From NCBI GenBank assembly GCA_020072645.1, contig JAIQGK010000032.1, positions 1 to 34,458 on the forward strand: a stretch of DNA of 34,458 bases, given 5' to 3'. The DNA comes from Terriglobia bacterium (GTDB lineage: Bacteria; Acidobacteriota; Terriglobia; Terriglobales; Acidobacteriaceae). Below the pieces are notes generated by a model that saw only the letters and a list, made by a program, of their open reading frames with translations, did no database searches and was not told the DNA's origin. How positions within the stretch are numbered: the stretch's first letter is position 1; each line of letters opens with the position of its first letter. Below are positions 26,406 to 34,413 of the stretch, one piece after another. A program made the position numbers and the translations under genes.

Positions 26406-26627
26406 ATGCCCAAAACTGAGCGCAACCAAAATTACCGTGCCAACGGTCGTTCAAATGTAAGAGTGCTTCACTTCCCGGCCACCACGCCCACACCAGCACC
26501 CATCGACAGCGACACCGATGCCCTGGCGGATTCCATCCGCAAAGCCTGGACGCAAAAGTCGTCAGACACAAAACAGGCTTCCCGTTCCAATCCGGGACTG
26601 CTGCGGCTGGTGGACGGAAAGATTTAG
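26406..26627 (+). CDS. Small hypothetical protein
   Basis: A 73-residue protein starting at the ATG at 26406, with AGGA five to six bases upstream; an in-frame ATG at 26388 gives 79 residues but lacks a site. The sequence (MPKTERNQNYRANGRSNVRV) is basic, then Pro/Thr-rich, and ends LLRLVDGKI. No family is recognised. It follows the 67-residue gene by about 50 bases on the same strand, so the two may be cotranscribed, and it converges on the zinc-ribbon gene with 11 bases between stops. Confidence 0.5.
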   Translation: MPKTERNQNYRANGRSNVRVLHFPATTPTPAPIDSDTDALADSIRKAWTQKSSDTKQASRSNPGLLRLVDGKI

Positions 26628-26638
26628 CTTCAGGACAT

Positions 26639-26893
26639 CTACTTGCCTGCGTACATCTCCGTGGCTTTTTCTGCCAGTAGCGCCATCTCGCTCTGGTCGG
26701 GATTAATCACACGCATATTGTCCCAGTCATAGGCGAACTCTTTGCCACACTTCAGGCACACAAAATAGGTTCCGGTAATGGCCGCGACACGTGACCGTGG
26801 CTGGCCCTTGCGGCAGGTAATGAGCGGCGTGCATTTCTTATGACGGCAGCGGAACACCTTGGACCACGCCGTTTCCACTAATTCGATAACCAC
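26639..26893 (-). CDS. Zinc-ribbon protein
   Basis: About 84 residues from the GTG at 26893, which has AGAGG five bases upstream; the frame stays open to a TTG at 26953. Cysteines in FRCRHKKCTPLITC and VCLKCGKEFAYDW make CxxxxC and CxxC pairs typical of small acidobacterial zinc-ribbon proteins. No enzyme motif is present. It is divergent from holB. The function is unknown. Confidence 0.7.
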   Translation of the reverse strand: MVIELVETAWSKVFRCRHKKCTPLITCRKGQPRSRVAAITGTYFVCLKCGKEFAYDWDNMRVINPDQSEMALLAEKATEMYAGK

Positions 26894-27114
26894 AGACACC
26901 TCTCGTAAGGGGAGCCTCGGAGGGTGACGATCAACCTCTACAACAACGTTCAATTGGGACGGGGAACTCCCTTGCCCGTAATCATGGACAGAATTTGTTA
27001 GGCAGTGATTAGAGGTCTGTTAAAAAAGCTAATGGATGATTTGCAGGGAAAAATTTTGGCTTTGTAGCAGGACCGTGGCGGGAAAGTGGTTCGAAAAGCG
27101 CCTAAAAAAATTAT

Positions 27115-27149
27115 TAGGTGGATACGGCTTCCGGGTCCATATCCACCTA
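27115..27149. repeat. Perfect 10-bp inverted repeat
   Basis: TAGGTGGATA (27115-27124) and TATCCACCTA (27140-27149) pair exactly around a 15-base loop. It lies in the divergent promoter region, so an operator or RNA hairpin is more plausible than a terminator. Confidence 0.7.
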
Positions 27150-27239
27150 TTTAGCAGTCGACGGATGAGCCTGCTTCTGTAGTAGTAGAGTCAGAACGCT
27201 CCCCGGAAATATAGCTTCGGCGGAAAAAAGTGAATAAAT

Positions 27240-27267
27240 TTGACATAATTTTTAAGCTGTTTATTTT
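27240..27267 (+). promoter_or_regulatory. Candidate sigma-70-type promoter for holB
   Basis: TTGACA (27240-27245), a 16-base spacer, and TATTTT (27262-27267), about 70 bases upstream of the holB start. The -35 is consensus and the -10 is weak. Confidence 0.45.
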
Positions 27268-27339
27268 CATTGACTTACATGGATCATTGAGCGGCAGGAT
27301 TCATGGCATCCGGCTGCCGGTTCATGTTTAGAATGGCTG

Positions 27340-28434
27340 ATGCCATTTTCTGACTTTCAGGGCAATGCGGAGACTGTCCGCCAGTTGCGGGAAATGCTGG
27401 CCCGCGACCGGTTTCCCCATGCCGTGATCCTGGCTGGGCCACAGGGCGCCGGAAAGTACACTCTGGCGCTGATGGTGGCCCGAACCATGAACTGTCTGCA
27501 GCCCCTCCAGACCGACGGCCTGCCGGATTTCTGCGGGGTCTGCTCAAACTGCACCCGGATTGGCCAGGCAGAAGACCTGGAAAGCCGCTTTGCCGAGGCT
27601 GTGGAAGCCCGCGAAGGGCTGCGCGAGACCGACAAGCGTGAAACCCGCATCCTGATACAGACACATCCTGACGTTCTGGTGGTGCCGCCTGACCCGCCGC
27701 AGATGATGATCAAAGTGGACCAGGTGCGGCAGGTGATCCAGACCGCGCGATACAAGCCCCAGGAAGCGCGGCGGCGCGTGTTCGTTTTTGTGGATTCGGC
27801 GTTCATGAAAGAGGCGGCCAATGCCCTGCTGAAAGTGCTGGAAGAGCCACCGGACTTCGCCACCCTTTTCATTCTTGTCCGCAACCCCGGAGAATTACTG
27901 CCGACCATCCGCTCGCGCTGTGTGATCTTCAGCCTCAGCGCTCTTCCAAATTCCGAAATTGAGGTTTATCTGGAAAAATCCCGGCCGGAATGGAATGCCC
28001 GGCAGCGCCAGCTCGTGGCCCGATTGAGCGGCGGAGCGGTTGGCCGCGCTCGCACGCTGAACCTGGAAGAATATATGTCCGCCCGCAAGGATGCGCTCAC
28101 GCTGCTGGCAACGGCCGTCCGGTCCGGCGAGCATTCTGATCTTTTCCGCACCACGGAAACATATCGCGCCGGCGGCGAGGGCAAAGAAAAAACAGATCGC
28201 CTGCTGGGCGCGGTTTATGGCCTGCTGAAAGACCTGCTCGCGCTGGTATCGAATGCGCCGGAACTGGTCCGCAACACTGACATCGCGGCGGAGTTGAAAT
28301 CGCTGGCCGCAGCCGTGGATTTCAACTGGATCACCCAGGCGAATTATCAACTTGGACAGGTCCAGAGCGGCATGCGCCGCAACGTCCTGCGGCCACTTTC
28401 ACTGGACGCATTTGCGCTGGCGTTGGAACGATGA
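27340..28434 (+). CDS. holB: DNA polymerase III delta' subunit
   Basis: A 364-residue AAA+ clamp-loader subunit. Walker A is GPQGAGKYT (about residues 33-41). The zinc module is C52 with CGVCSNC (C65, C68, C71). The Walker-B/sensor region VFVFVDSAFMKEAANALLKVLEEPP and the sensor TIRSRC are characteristic of DnaX/HolB proteins. It helps load the beta sliding clamp in DNA replication. An insertion of about 25 charged residues (EDLESRFAEAVEAREGLRETDKR) follows the zinc module, a normal size range for the phylum as far as I can judge. The start ATG lacks a strong ribosome-binding site. Confidence 0.9.
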   Translation: MPFSDFQGNAETVRQLREMLARDRFPHAVILAGPQGAGKYTLALMVARTMNCLQPLQTDGLPDFCGVCSNCTRIGQAEDLESRFAEAVEAREGLRETDKRETRILIQTHPDVLVVPPDPPQMMIKVDQVRQVIQTARYKPQEARRRVFVFVDSAFMKEAANALLKVLEEPPDFATLFILVRNPGELLPTIRSRCVIFSLSALPNSEIEVYLEKSRPEWNARQRQLVARLSGGAVGRARTLNLEEYMSARKDALTLLATAVRSGEHSDLFRTTETYRAGGEGKEKTDRLLGAVYGLLKDLLALVSNAPELVRNTDIAAELKSLAAAVDFNWITQANYQLGQVQSGMRRNVLRPLSLDAFALALER

Positions 28435-28656
28435 CCGTTGTCGCCTGATGGTTCACGGCTGTGTTCGACAAAAAACAGAAGCTCGCGCACAAGGTGACTG
28501 GCCTTTCAGGCAATTGAAAGCTAAACCATGCTGTGGTACGGTTACAGCATTAACCCGCACTGATTCTCGCTCACACTTTCTGAGATTCAGCTCGGCCAGC
28601 CGAGCCGGTTCATTATTTGCCGGTGCAGTTTTCGATTTCAAGCGGGACGGATAATT

Positions 28657-29067
28657 ATGAAGGATGGAATGGATTCGACAGCCGCTCGTCAGGCACCCGA
28701 GCGCACCCAAGAGGAAGAATTTGTCAGCCGGAAATTGATTCGGCCTTCCCTGAGTGCGCCAGCTCCGCGCACTGAACCGGTTTCAGAACGCCGTGAGCGG
28801 CTGGAACGCACCGACCGCGCGCCGTCGTCCGCCATCCGCCGCAATGGCCCGCCCGAGCAGACCCATGCTGAAAACTACTATTACCAGAAGCAGATCCAGG
28901 GCAAAACGCCCGTGGTGGTGGTAATGAAAGATGGCGAAGAGGTACAGGGCTGCATCGAGTGGTATGACCGCAACTGCATCAAGGTGAGCCGCGGCAGCGC
29001 ATCTGCCCTGCTTATCTACAAGCCTTCCATCCGCTATATCTACAAAGCCGGCGAAGGCAAGCCTTAA
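28657..29067 (+). CDS. Hfq-like (Sm-fold) RNA-binding protein with long N-terminal extension
   Basis: A 136-residue protein. The C-terminal part (about residues 70-132) reads YYYQKQIQGKTPVVVVMKDG, then EVQGCIEWYDRNCIKVSR and LLIYKPSIRYIYK. This matches the order of Hfq's Sm1 and Sm2 motifs (xGxxxxGxxxxFDxxxVLL and YKHAIST). The final motif is YKPSIRYI rather than YKHAISTI. The first 70 or so residues are charged and probably disordered (ERRERLERTDRAP), whereas most Hfq proteins begin near the Sm domain. It probably binds RNA and may replace or supplement a classical Hfq. It follows holB by 222 bases on the same strand. Confidence 0.65.
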   Translation: MKDGMDSTAARQAPERTQEEEFVSRKLIRPSLSAPAPRTEPVSERRERLERTDRAPSSAIRRNGPPEQTHAENYYYQKQIQGKTPVVVVMKDGEEVQGCIEWYDRNCIKVSRGSASALLIYKPSIRYIYKAGEGKP

Positions 29068-29293
29068 ACCGCAAAGTGACCGCGGCAGCAGCGGCATAAG
29101 ACGAACCCTCCACCGGGTAGACGCAGAGCCGCGGAAAAAACAAAGCAAATTTTGCCGCAGATTTGCGCGAGTGAGCGCGGACCGGAACGGCATGCGCAGA
29201 AAGATGCAAGACCTGGCACCGCGATAAGAATCGCTTTCTATGCCGCTGGCCTGCGGCTTCGCCCCACTCACCGCACTGGCGTGTTAACGTCTA

Positions 29294-29836
29294 ATGGTCA
29301 TGCAAGACGAGATTGAAAATCTGCTGACGCAGTCCCGCCATGCTCGATTCAAAACCCCTGATGACGCCAAGCGTGACCTGGCTGAAGCCGTCCGGCTCGC
29401 CCGAGCGTCCGATGATCGACTGCAACTCGCCCAAACGCTCACGGCCCTGGGCCAGATTGAGCGCGACCTGCATCTGGCAGATGAAGCCCTACGGCACTAT
29501 GAAGAAGCAGCGGCCATCTATCGCACGGCAGAGGTTCCACTGAAAGTCGCTCACACCATCCGCCACATTGGAGATATTCATCAGGACGAAGGACGCCTGG
29601 GAGAGGCTGAGCCCTTCTATCGCGAAGCGCTGGCAATCTATCGGGTCCACAAAGAGACTCCGCTTCTGGATTTGGCGAATGCCATTCGTCCGCTGGCGCT
29701 GCTTACAACCAAGACCAGCCGTCCCCAGGAAGCGAAGATGCTGTGGGAAGAGACGCGCAAGCTTTACGCGGCAGTGAATGTGGACGCAGGCGTGGCGGAA
29801 AGCACCCGGCAGATTGGCCTGCTGGAAAAACGATAA
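29294..29836 (+). CDS. Tetratricopeptide-repeat protein
   Basis: A 180-residue protein made mostly of TPR helices: LAQTLTALGQIERDLHLADE, HTIRHIGDIHQDEGRLGEAE and LANAIRPLALLTTKTSRPQE each match the W/L-G-Y-A-F-A-P pattern loosely. No signal peptide or enzymatic domain is present, so it is a cytoplasmic scaffold, probably for protein-protein contact. The ATG has no clear ribosome-binding site; an internal ATG at residue 3 is possible. Partners are unknown. Confidence 0.75.
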   Translation: MVMQDEIENLLTQSRHARFKTPDDAKRDLAEAVRLARASDDRLQLAQTLTALGQIERDLHLADEALRHYEEAAAIYRTAEVPLKVAHTIRHIGDIHQDEGRLGEAEPFYREALAIYRVHKETPLLDLANAIRPLALLTTKTSRPQEAKMLWEETRKLYAAVNVDAGVAESTRQIGLLEKR

Positions 29837-29938
29837 AAGACCGCCCAGCCGCTAAGGCTCAGGCATGCGTCCCGGCCTCTTTCCCTTTTCCAGCATCTAT
29901 TTAACAGGAGCAACGCTGCAGGTCAGCGTGGAGGCCAC

Positions 29939-30745
29939 ATGAACAACGAGGCAATGAAGGAAGTGCTGAACGAACTGTTTTCTCACCTGGAAAGACTAGA
30001 AGCCCAAAATGAGGCCATCCTGCAATTCCTGAAAGAGAAGAAACGCGTTACTGACAAGCAGCTTGCTCCTTATCTGGAACAGGCGGGCAATGCCAGCAGC
30101 GTGAAGTGGCGCGCCGCGCGGGTAAGGATCGATCATCTTTTGGAACCGGAGCATCCGGAAAAAGAAATGAAGCTGGGCAAAAAGCCCGAGCTGCATGAAG
30201 ATTCGTCGCGCGCAGACTCGTCTGATGCAGACTCAATCGCAGCGTTAGCCGGGGACAAGCGCACAGAGTCGAGCGGCAAAGACGGTAAAAGCGCAGAGCC
30301 AGGCGATACAGGTTTGCAAGATAAAGAAAAGCCCGCGGCCGCCGAGGTGCCGCAAGCGCGTCCTGCAAACGGCAAAGCAGATAAGCCTGAAGAGAAATCA
30401 GAATCGGAACAGAAAATGGGTGAGCAGGATCAGCATGAACAAAAATCTGATTCAGTCCGCCATCCTACCGAAGTGACGGAACCATTGCCCCAGAAGGAAA
30501 GCGCCGAGCCGGCAGCGCAGTTAAGGTCAGACAAGACAAAGAGGCGGCGTAGGCACTCGTTGGGGTTTTCCAATACAAGCGCCCTCGCATTTGGCGAGGG
30601 CGCTTTTCATTGTGAGGCTTTGCGTTACTCCTTCATGTTGCACAAGCCGGCACGGCGAACGCGGTCGTGCTTGCTACGCGATTCTACGTCTCCGCATTCC
30701 GGTTTAGGTTGTGTGGGGTTCACGCTGGAAGTGGCGGGACGATGA
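29939..30745 (+). CDS. Coiled-coil/low-complexity protein (3' end probably misread)
   Basis: A 268-residue frame starting at an ATG with GGAGG four bases upstream. Residues 1-67 are helical and coiled-coil-like (MNNEAMKEVLNELFSHLERL). Residues 75-200 are a charged, repetitive Glu/Lys/Ser segment. From about residue 200 the frame reads through its own terminator (30577-30607) and 121 bases into the convergent HAF gene, and its composition changes to Cys/Arg/Ser. In another frame a TAG at 30550-30552 would end the gene just before the terminator. The last 65 residues are therefore doubtful; a frameshift or sequence error near 30530 is likely. The function is unknown. Confidence 0.55.
   Translation: MNNEAMKEVLNELFSHLERLEAQNEAILQFLKEKKRVTDKQLAPYLEQAGNASSVKWRAARVRIDHLLEPEHPEKEMKLGKKPELHEDSSRADSSDADSIAALAGDKRTESSGKDGKSAEPGDTGLQDKEKPAAAEVPQARPANGKADKPEEKSESEQKMGEQDQHEQKSDSVRHPTEVTEPLPQKESAEPAAQLRSDKTKRRRRHSLGFSNTSALAFGEGAFHCEALRYSFMLHKPARRTRSCLLRDSTSPHSGLGCVGFTLEVAGR
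30577..30607. terminator. Rho-independent terminator
   Basis: A 12-bp stem (AAGCGCCCTCGC / GCGAGGGCGCTT) with a 5-base loop and TTTT at the 3' side on the plus strand. It lies between the convergent coiled-coil and HAF-repeat genes and can serve both. Confidence 0.9.
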
Positions 30746-32238
30746 TCCATGCCGTCATCGAGCGCAGGTGTGGCGAGGAAGCTATGTATGTTGCCATCAG
30801 GAGTTAAGTACGAGCCCACGATCATGCCTAAATCGTTCATCCCAAAGGCGCCCGTGAAATTGCCACCCGGGAAATCAACCGTCCGGAACGTTCCTTGCGA
30901 AAATAAAAAGCCATGTTGGGCCAGGTTGATGTCATTGAAGATCCCCACCGCATCGCGCCGATTGTTGATTGCCTCAATCGTTGTATCTCCCTGTCCCGGC
31001 ACATCGATGGTAGTTACAGAGTTGTTCTTCAACAGATATGAGCGGAAAGTATTGGGATCAAAGAAGGTGCCGCCTATCTCACCGGAGTTATTGATAGCAA
31101 AGGCCGCGCTATCCGCAAATCTGCCTGTTCCGGGCCCCTCATCGATTGTTACAAATGCGCCGTCAGCAAACAGAAACCCGTGAAAGCCCAGATCGGAGGA
31201 CCGATACTCTCCAACGATTTGACCCTGGTTATTGATGGCGACAGGTATGGTGGAGCGGGCGCCAGGAACGTCAATGGTGCTTATGACTCCGTCGTGCTGT
31301 ACAAACCCACGCGCGCGGCCATTGGAACCCGTGAAGGCGCCAACAACGTCCCCGCGTTCATTCAAACCGTTGGCCTCAGTGGCCGATGCGCCTGGCACAT
31401 CTATGGTCACAAAGCTGCCGTCGGTCTCTTGAACATAGCCATGGAGGTTGCCGGCAAAATCCTGATAAGCGCCAACCATCCTGCCAGAGTTCGTAATATT
31501 AGAAACGAAGGTAGCGGCGACACCCGGAAGGTCTATATTTGTATAGCTTAGAGCGGCCAATCCAGGAGTCGGAAGGAGAGGACCGGTGGTATACAGAAAT
31601 GTGGCAGATGCAAGAGAGGCGGAAGAGTTTGCGGTTGCAAAGGTGCCGAGTTGAGTTGTGGAAAATCCAGGAGATCCAGACCCTGTGCTAACAACCCCTG
31701 GCACCTCAAGTATGTGGCTGTCAGTCAACTGGTTGGCAAGAGACACTCCCTGCTGAATGTCAATCTCGGCAAAATTTTGAAGAAATCCGGAATTGGGATA
31801 GAACTGGGAATCAAATGCCTGTACAAATTCAATTCCTCCTGGAGCAGTTTGCACGCTAGCGTCCATGGACACACTCTGAACGCGAATCTCAGACCCGGGC
31901 GCGGCTTGAGGAGTGTAACTGAAGCTAACAAAATGGTCGCTGCCGAACCCGCTCGTGGGCGCATCAACAAAGTTCAGAACCAGTCTGAAGCCCACCTTGT
32001 TATCCGACTGTATAGGAACAAAGCCTATGTCCGCCGGAGTGATTTGGCCGCCCAAAACACCCGAAAACGTGCTGCCCTGGAAATCATTGCCAAAATTGAA
32101 AATGATTGGACCTACTGAGCAGCTTGTACCTACAACGTTAGCCACGGTTCCCGCAGGACAAGGAAGCGGTTGAGCATGAATAGAAAACCCAAAGCAGAGG
32201 ACAGCAGCGAAAAATGTAGCGCGAGCACACTTGAGCAT
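30625..32238 (-). CDS. Secreted HAF-repeat protein
   Basis: A 537-residue protein with a signal peptide (KCARATFFAAVLCFGFSIHA). Residues 220-500 carry about five to six HAF-type repeats, each with a 'TIDVPGA' strand followed by 'AINNxGxIVGxY...HGFL' (for example VTIDVPGASATEANGLNERG and AINNQGQIVGEY). Such repeats form beta-propeller-like extracellular domains in soil bacteria. The first 215 residues are a separate all-beta domain with C27 and C40 as a likely disulfide. The C-terminal 30 residues are basic and low in similarity. No enzyme motif is seen. The ATG is preceded by AGGAAG at a long spacing. Confidence 0.8.
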   Translation of the reverse strand: MLKCARATFFAAVLCFGFSIHAQPLPCPAGTVANVVGTSCSVGPIIFNFGNDFQGSTFSGVLGGQITPADIGFVPIQSDNKVGFRLVLNFVDAPTSGFGSDHFVSFSYTPQAAPGSEIRVQSVSMDASVQTAPGGIEFVQAFDSQFYPNSGFLQNFAEIDIQQGVSLANQLTDSHILEVPGVVSTGSGSPGFSTTQLGTFATANSSASLASATFLYTTGPLLPTPGLAALSYTNIDLPGVAATFVSNITNSGRMVGAYQDFAGNLHGYVQETDGSFVTIDVPGASATEANGLNERGDVVGAFTGSNGRARGFVQHDGVISTIDVPGARSTIPVAINNQGQIVGEYRSSDLGFHGFLFADGAFVTIDEGPGTGRFADSAAFAINNSGEIGGTFFDPNTFRSYLLKNNSVTTIDVPGQGDTTIEAINNRRDAVGIFNDINLAQHGFLFSQGTFRTVDFPGGNFTGAFGMNDLGMIVGSYLTPDGNIHSFLATPALDDGMDHRPATSSVNPTQPKPECGDVESRSKHDRVRRAGLCNMKE

Positions 32239-32702
32239 TACGATGATCTTCCTATTCTTTGAAATTGGAGTTGTGGTTCAACAGCAAAATTTAAAGAAAC
32301 TAGATCAAGGGGGGAGCCAGACTATAACACACGAAGGGCAATCGGAACGTATGTCCGTCAAATAAAATATCTAAAAAATTACTAATTGTTGCTTAAGGCA
32401 ATTCTAGATGGGATGGTAGATGTGGAACATGTTTGCTCTGTTTTTTTATTTTTAAGCTGTGTCGCGCCTACGGCGCTCTGGAATACTAATACGCTTACCC
32501 ACGGCTTTGCCGTGGGCTAACCTGCGGGCGCGCCTCCGGCGCTTGTTTCATGCAGGAATATAATCTGAAGCCTTGCCGAGCGCTGAAAGAGAATCCCATT
32601 CGATGTGCCCATTCTTCGCCAATACCGACGAAAAGGGCAGTCCCCCGAACCACTTTCATCGACGGCACAGAACGGGGATGTTTCCCTTTGGGAAGGTGAG
32701 GG
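32239..32702. other. Intergenic region with palindrome cluster
   Basis: About 460 bases without a gene, AT-rich in its left half. It should contain the promoters of the HAF gene (minus) and the HEPN gene (plus). The GC-rich palindromes at 32464-32542 are annotated separately. Confidence 0.6.
32464..32542. repeat. REP/BIME-like cluster of three palindromes
   Basis: GCGCC-TAC-GGCGC (32464-32476), CCCACGGC-TTT-GCCGTGGG (32498-32516) and GCGCC-TCC-GGCGC (32530-32542). The outer two are nearly the same. Such GC-rich palindrome groups are interspersed in many acidobacterial and other soil genomes. Confidence 0.75.
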
Positions 32703-33950
32703 ATGAATGAATCTGTCAAATCTCTAAAATGCATGGATGTAGAGGCATGGCGCATTTTTACTAAACAGGAAATGATCGATTATCTTGGGGAGGTCCGTGT
32801 CCGCTCTCCGAAGCAAGAAGGTGTCGCTCCTATCGGATCTGTTCTCGCCGTTCGGCAGCACCTCTCGCCTGTGGATATGTTTTGTTATTTGAAGGCAAGG
32901 TTTGGGGAGCCAAACGGATTGCAAAATTATCTGCGCAGAGACGACAGCGACAACTGGATCCACTGGGATTTCAATCTGAAGGCGGGCAGCGAAGACGTCT
33001 ACGTGTGCGGAACAAACCGCGAAGTTCACTTCATGTTATCAGAGAGACTCACGGATAGTGACTGGAAGGATCTTATCCTGAAGATCAAATCTGACTACGC
33101 TCGAGTGGGTAAGCAAAAAAGCGCGGTGTTAAATTCGTTGGAAAAATGGGTAATCTTTCCTAACAAATTTGTCGAAATAGCGACAATCTGCTCAGACCTG
33201 CACGGTGAAATTGTCGATAGCATCAGGAAGTACTCTCCCTATGAATTTCCTCCAGTTTCTTCTAAGGAAAGTGAACAAGAAAATGACGACAAGCAGCGAA
33301 AGCGGCTTTCAAAACATTACGGCTCACTATATCGAAATTGCCTTGAGTTATCGTTAATCACCCCTGTTCTTGCGGAGGCATTCATAAATATGACCATATT
33401 AATACTCTGCAAAAAAGAGGTTAGAGAGAATGTTCGTCAATTCGAGGCATTTATACGTTCCGAAATTGACACCAAAATATTTGACTTAGCGTACAAATGC
33501 GAAGGCTTCAAGAAGAGAGTTGATCCAAATGAACTCTCGTATAAAAACTTCAAGAGGGTCATGGATAAAAGAAACCACGCGATCCATGGCAATATTGCCC
33601 CGGAAAGAGAAAAGATAGAGGTCGTTTATTTCGAGGGAAAAAGGCCGTTATTCAAAGAGCCTGGCGACCACATCACAAAGCACTTCGAAAGTATCGTGCG
33701 GCGACATGACCCTGAAGTAGTGGTGAAGGACTATGAGGATACTTATGAGTTCCTGAGTAGCATTGCTGCCTGTTTAGAGTTGAGCTTACAGGAAAACTTT
33801 TGGCGAATTATGGAAGACCGATATCCTGGTTATGACCTTAATCGAAAAATAACTGGTGTTCTGTTACCAGAGCATATTGCCGTTGGTCACGCTCAGGGGG
33901 TCAGATACGACGATGAGTTATCCGTGAATTGGACAAAAGTTGCACAGTAG
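32703..33950 (+). CDS. Putative HEPN-domain protein (candidate RNase, possible defence gene)
   Basis: A 415-residue protein in an AT-richer stretch than its neighbours. Residues 290-295 are RNHAIH, which fits the HEPN catalytic motif Rx4-6H (R290 and H295, with the polar residue after Arg), inside a helical region (NFKRVMDKRNHAIHGN). The first 110 or so residues (Trp/His-rich, DNWIHWDFNLKAG) form a domain I do not recognise. A hydrophobic helix (LITPVLAEAFINMTILIL) precedes the motif. HEPN proteins often act as RNases in toxin-antitoxin or anti-phage systems. No MNT nucleotidyltransferase or other antitoxin is visible beside it. The role is inferred from one motif. The start is the first ATG; GGAAGG and GAGGG precede it. 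Confidence 0.6.
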   Translation: MNESVKSLKCMDVEAWRIFTKQEMIDYLGEVRVRSPKQEGVAPIGSVLAVRQHLSPVDMFCYLKARFGEPNGLQNYLRRDDSDNWIHWDFNLKAGSEDVYVCGTNREVHFMLSERLTDSDWKDLILKIKSDYARVGKQKSAVLNSLEKWVIFPNKFVEIATICSDLHGEIVDSIRKYSPYEFPPVSSKESEQENDDKQRKRLSKHYGSLYRNCLELSLITPVLAEAFINMTILILCKKEVRENVRQFEAFIRSEIDTKIFDLAYKCEGFKKRVDPNELSYKNFKRVMDKRNHAIHGNIAPEREKIEVVYFEGKRPLFKEPGDHITKHFESIVRRHDPEVVVKDYEDTYEFLSSIAACLELSLQENFWRIMEDRYPGYDLNRKITGVLLPEHIAVGHAQGVRYDDELSVNWTKVAQ

Positions 33951-34007
33951 TACTCTTAACCCAACAGACCCCCACCGAGTCTCTAATTTTGTTATATTTC
34001 TTCGCAC

Positions 34008-34036
34008 TTGATTCGCCTTCAGGGATCGACTATACT
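34008..34036 (+). promoter_or_regulatory. Candidate promoter
   Basis: TTGATT (34008-34013), a 17-base spacer and TATACT (34031-34036). It points toward the transposase gene about 380 bases away; its target is uncertain. Confidence 0.4.
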
Positions 34037-34328
34037 TTGGCTGCGCCTCAGGGTGTGAATAGTCTAGATCTTTGAAAATTAAGCAGTTAGATTCAGCGGC
34101 CAGCATTTCAGCCACAATTCAGCAATCTGTGCGTTCGGGGCTTTATGGCGTTGTGACCCTCTGCCGACCGGACAGTAAAAACGAAAAAATCTGGCTGAAA
34201 TTAGGCCCGATTGGACGGTTGAAAAACAAGGAAAACAGGTTTCGACAGCCTTTTGACAGGCCTTTCGAATTGGGGTTCGGCTTTTGTTTTCAACAAAGCT
34301 CTATGGGGGGTGGGGTCGATGGCTGGGT

Positions 34329-34376
34329 ACAGACCGGGCACATCCCTGACAGAACAGACCGGGCACATATCTGACA
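34329..34376 (+). repeat. Two near-identical 23-bp direct repeats upstream of a transposase
   Basis: Copies at 34329-34351 and 34354-34376 share 21 of 23 bases (core ACAGACCGGGCACAT, ending CTGACA) and are spaced exactly 25 bases apart. They are probably the end or transposase-binding sites of the insertion element that follows. Confidence 0.75.
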
Positions 34377-34413
34377 CTGCAACCAAGAAGCAGGCGCGAG
34401 TAAAAAGGAGCGC

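Larger units (their letters stand above)
26954..27339. other. Intergenic region between zinc-ribbon gene and holB
   Basis: About 385 AT-rich bases with no gene. It holds a perfect hairpin (27115-27149) and a promoter-like pair for holB (27240-27267), annotated separately. Confidence 0.6.
33951..34413. other. Region between HEPN gene and transposase
   Basis: About 460 bases. It contains a promoter-like pair (34008-34036) and the tandem 23-bp repeats (34329-34376). A TTG-started frame (34072-34374) overlaps those repeats and has no recognisable family or ribosome-binding site, so I do not call it. Confidence 0.5.

Noticed and set aside
34072-34374. A TTG-started 100-codon frame before the transposase
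   Set aside because: It runs through the tandem 23-bp repeats, has no ribosome-binding site, and its second half looks non-coding.
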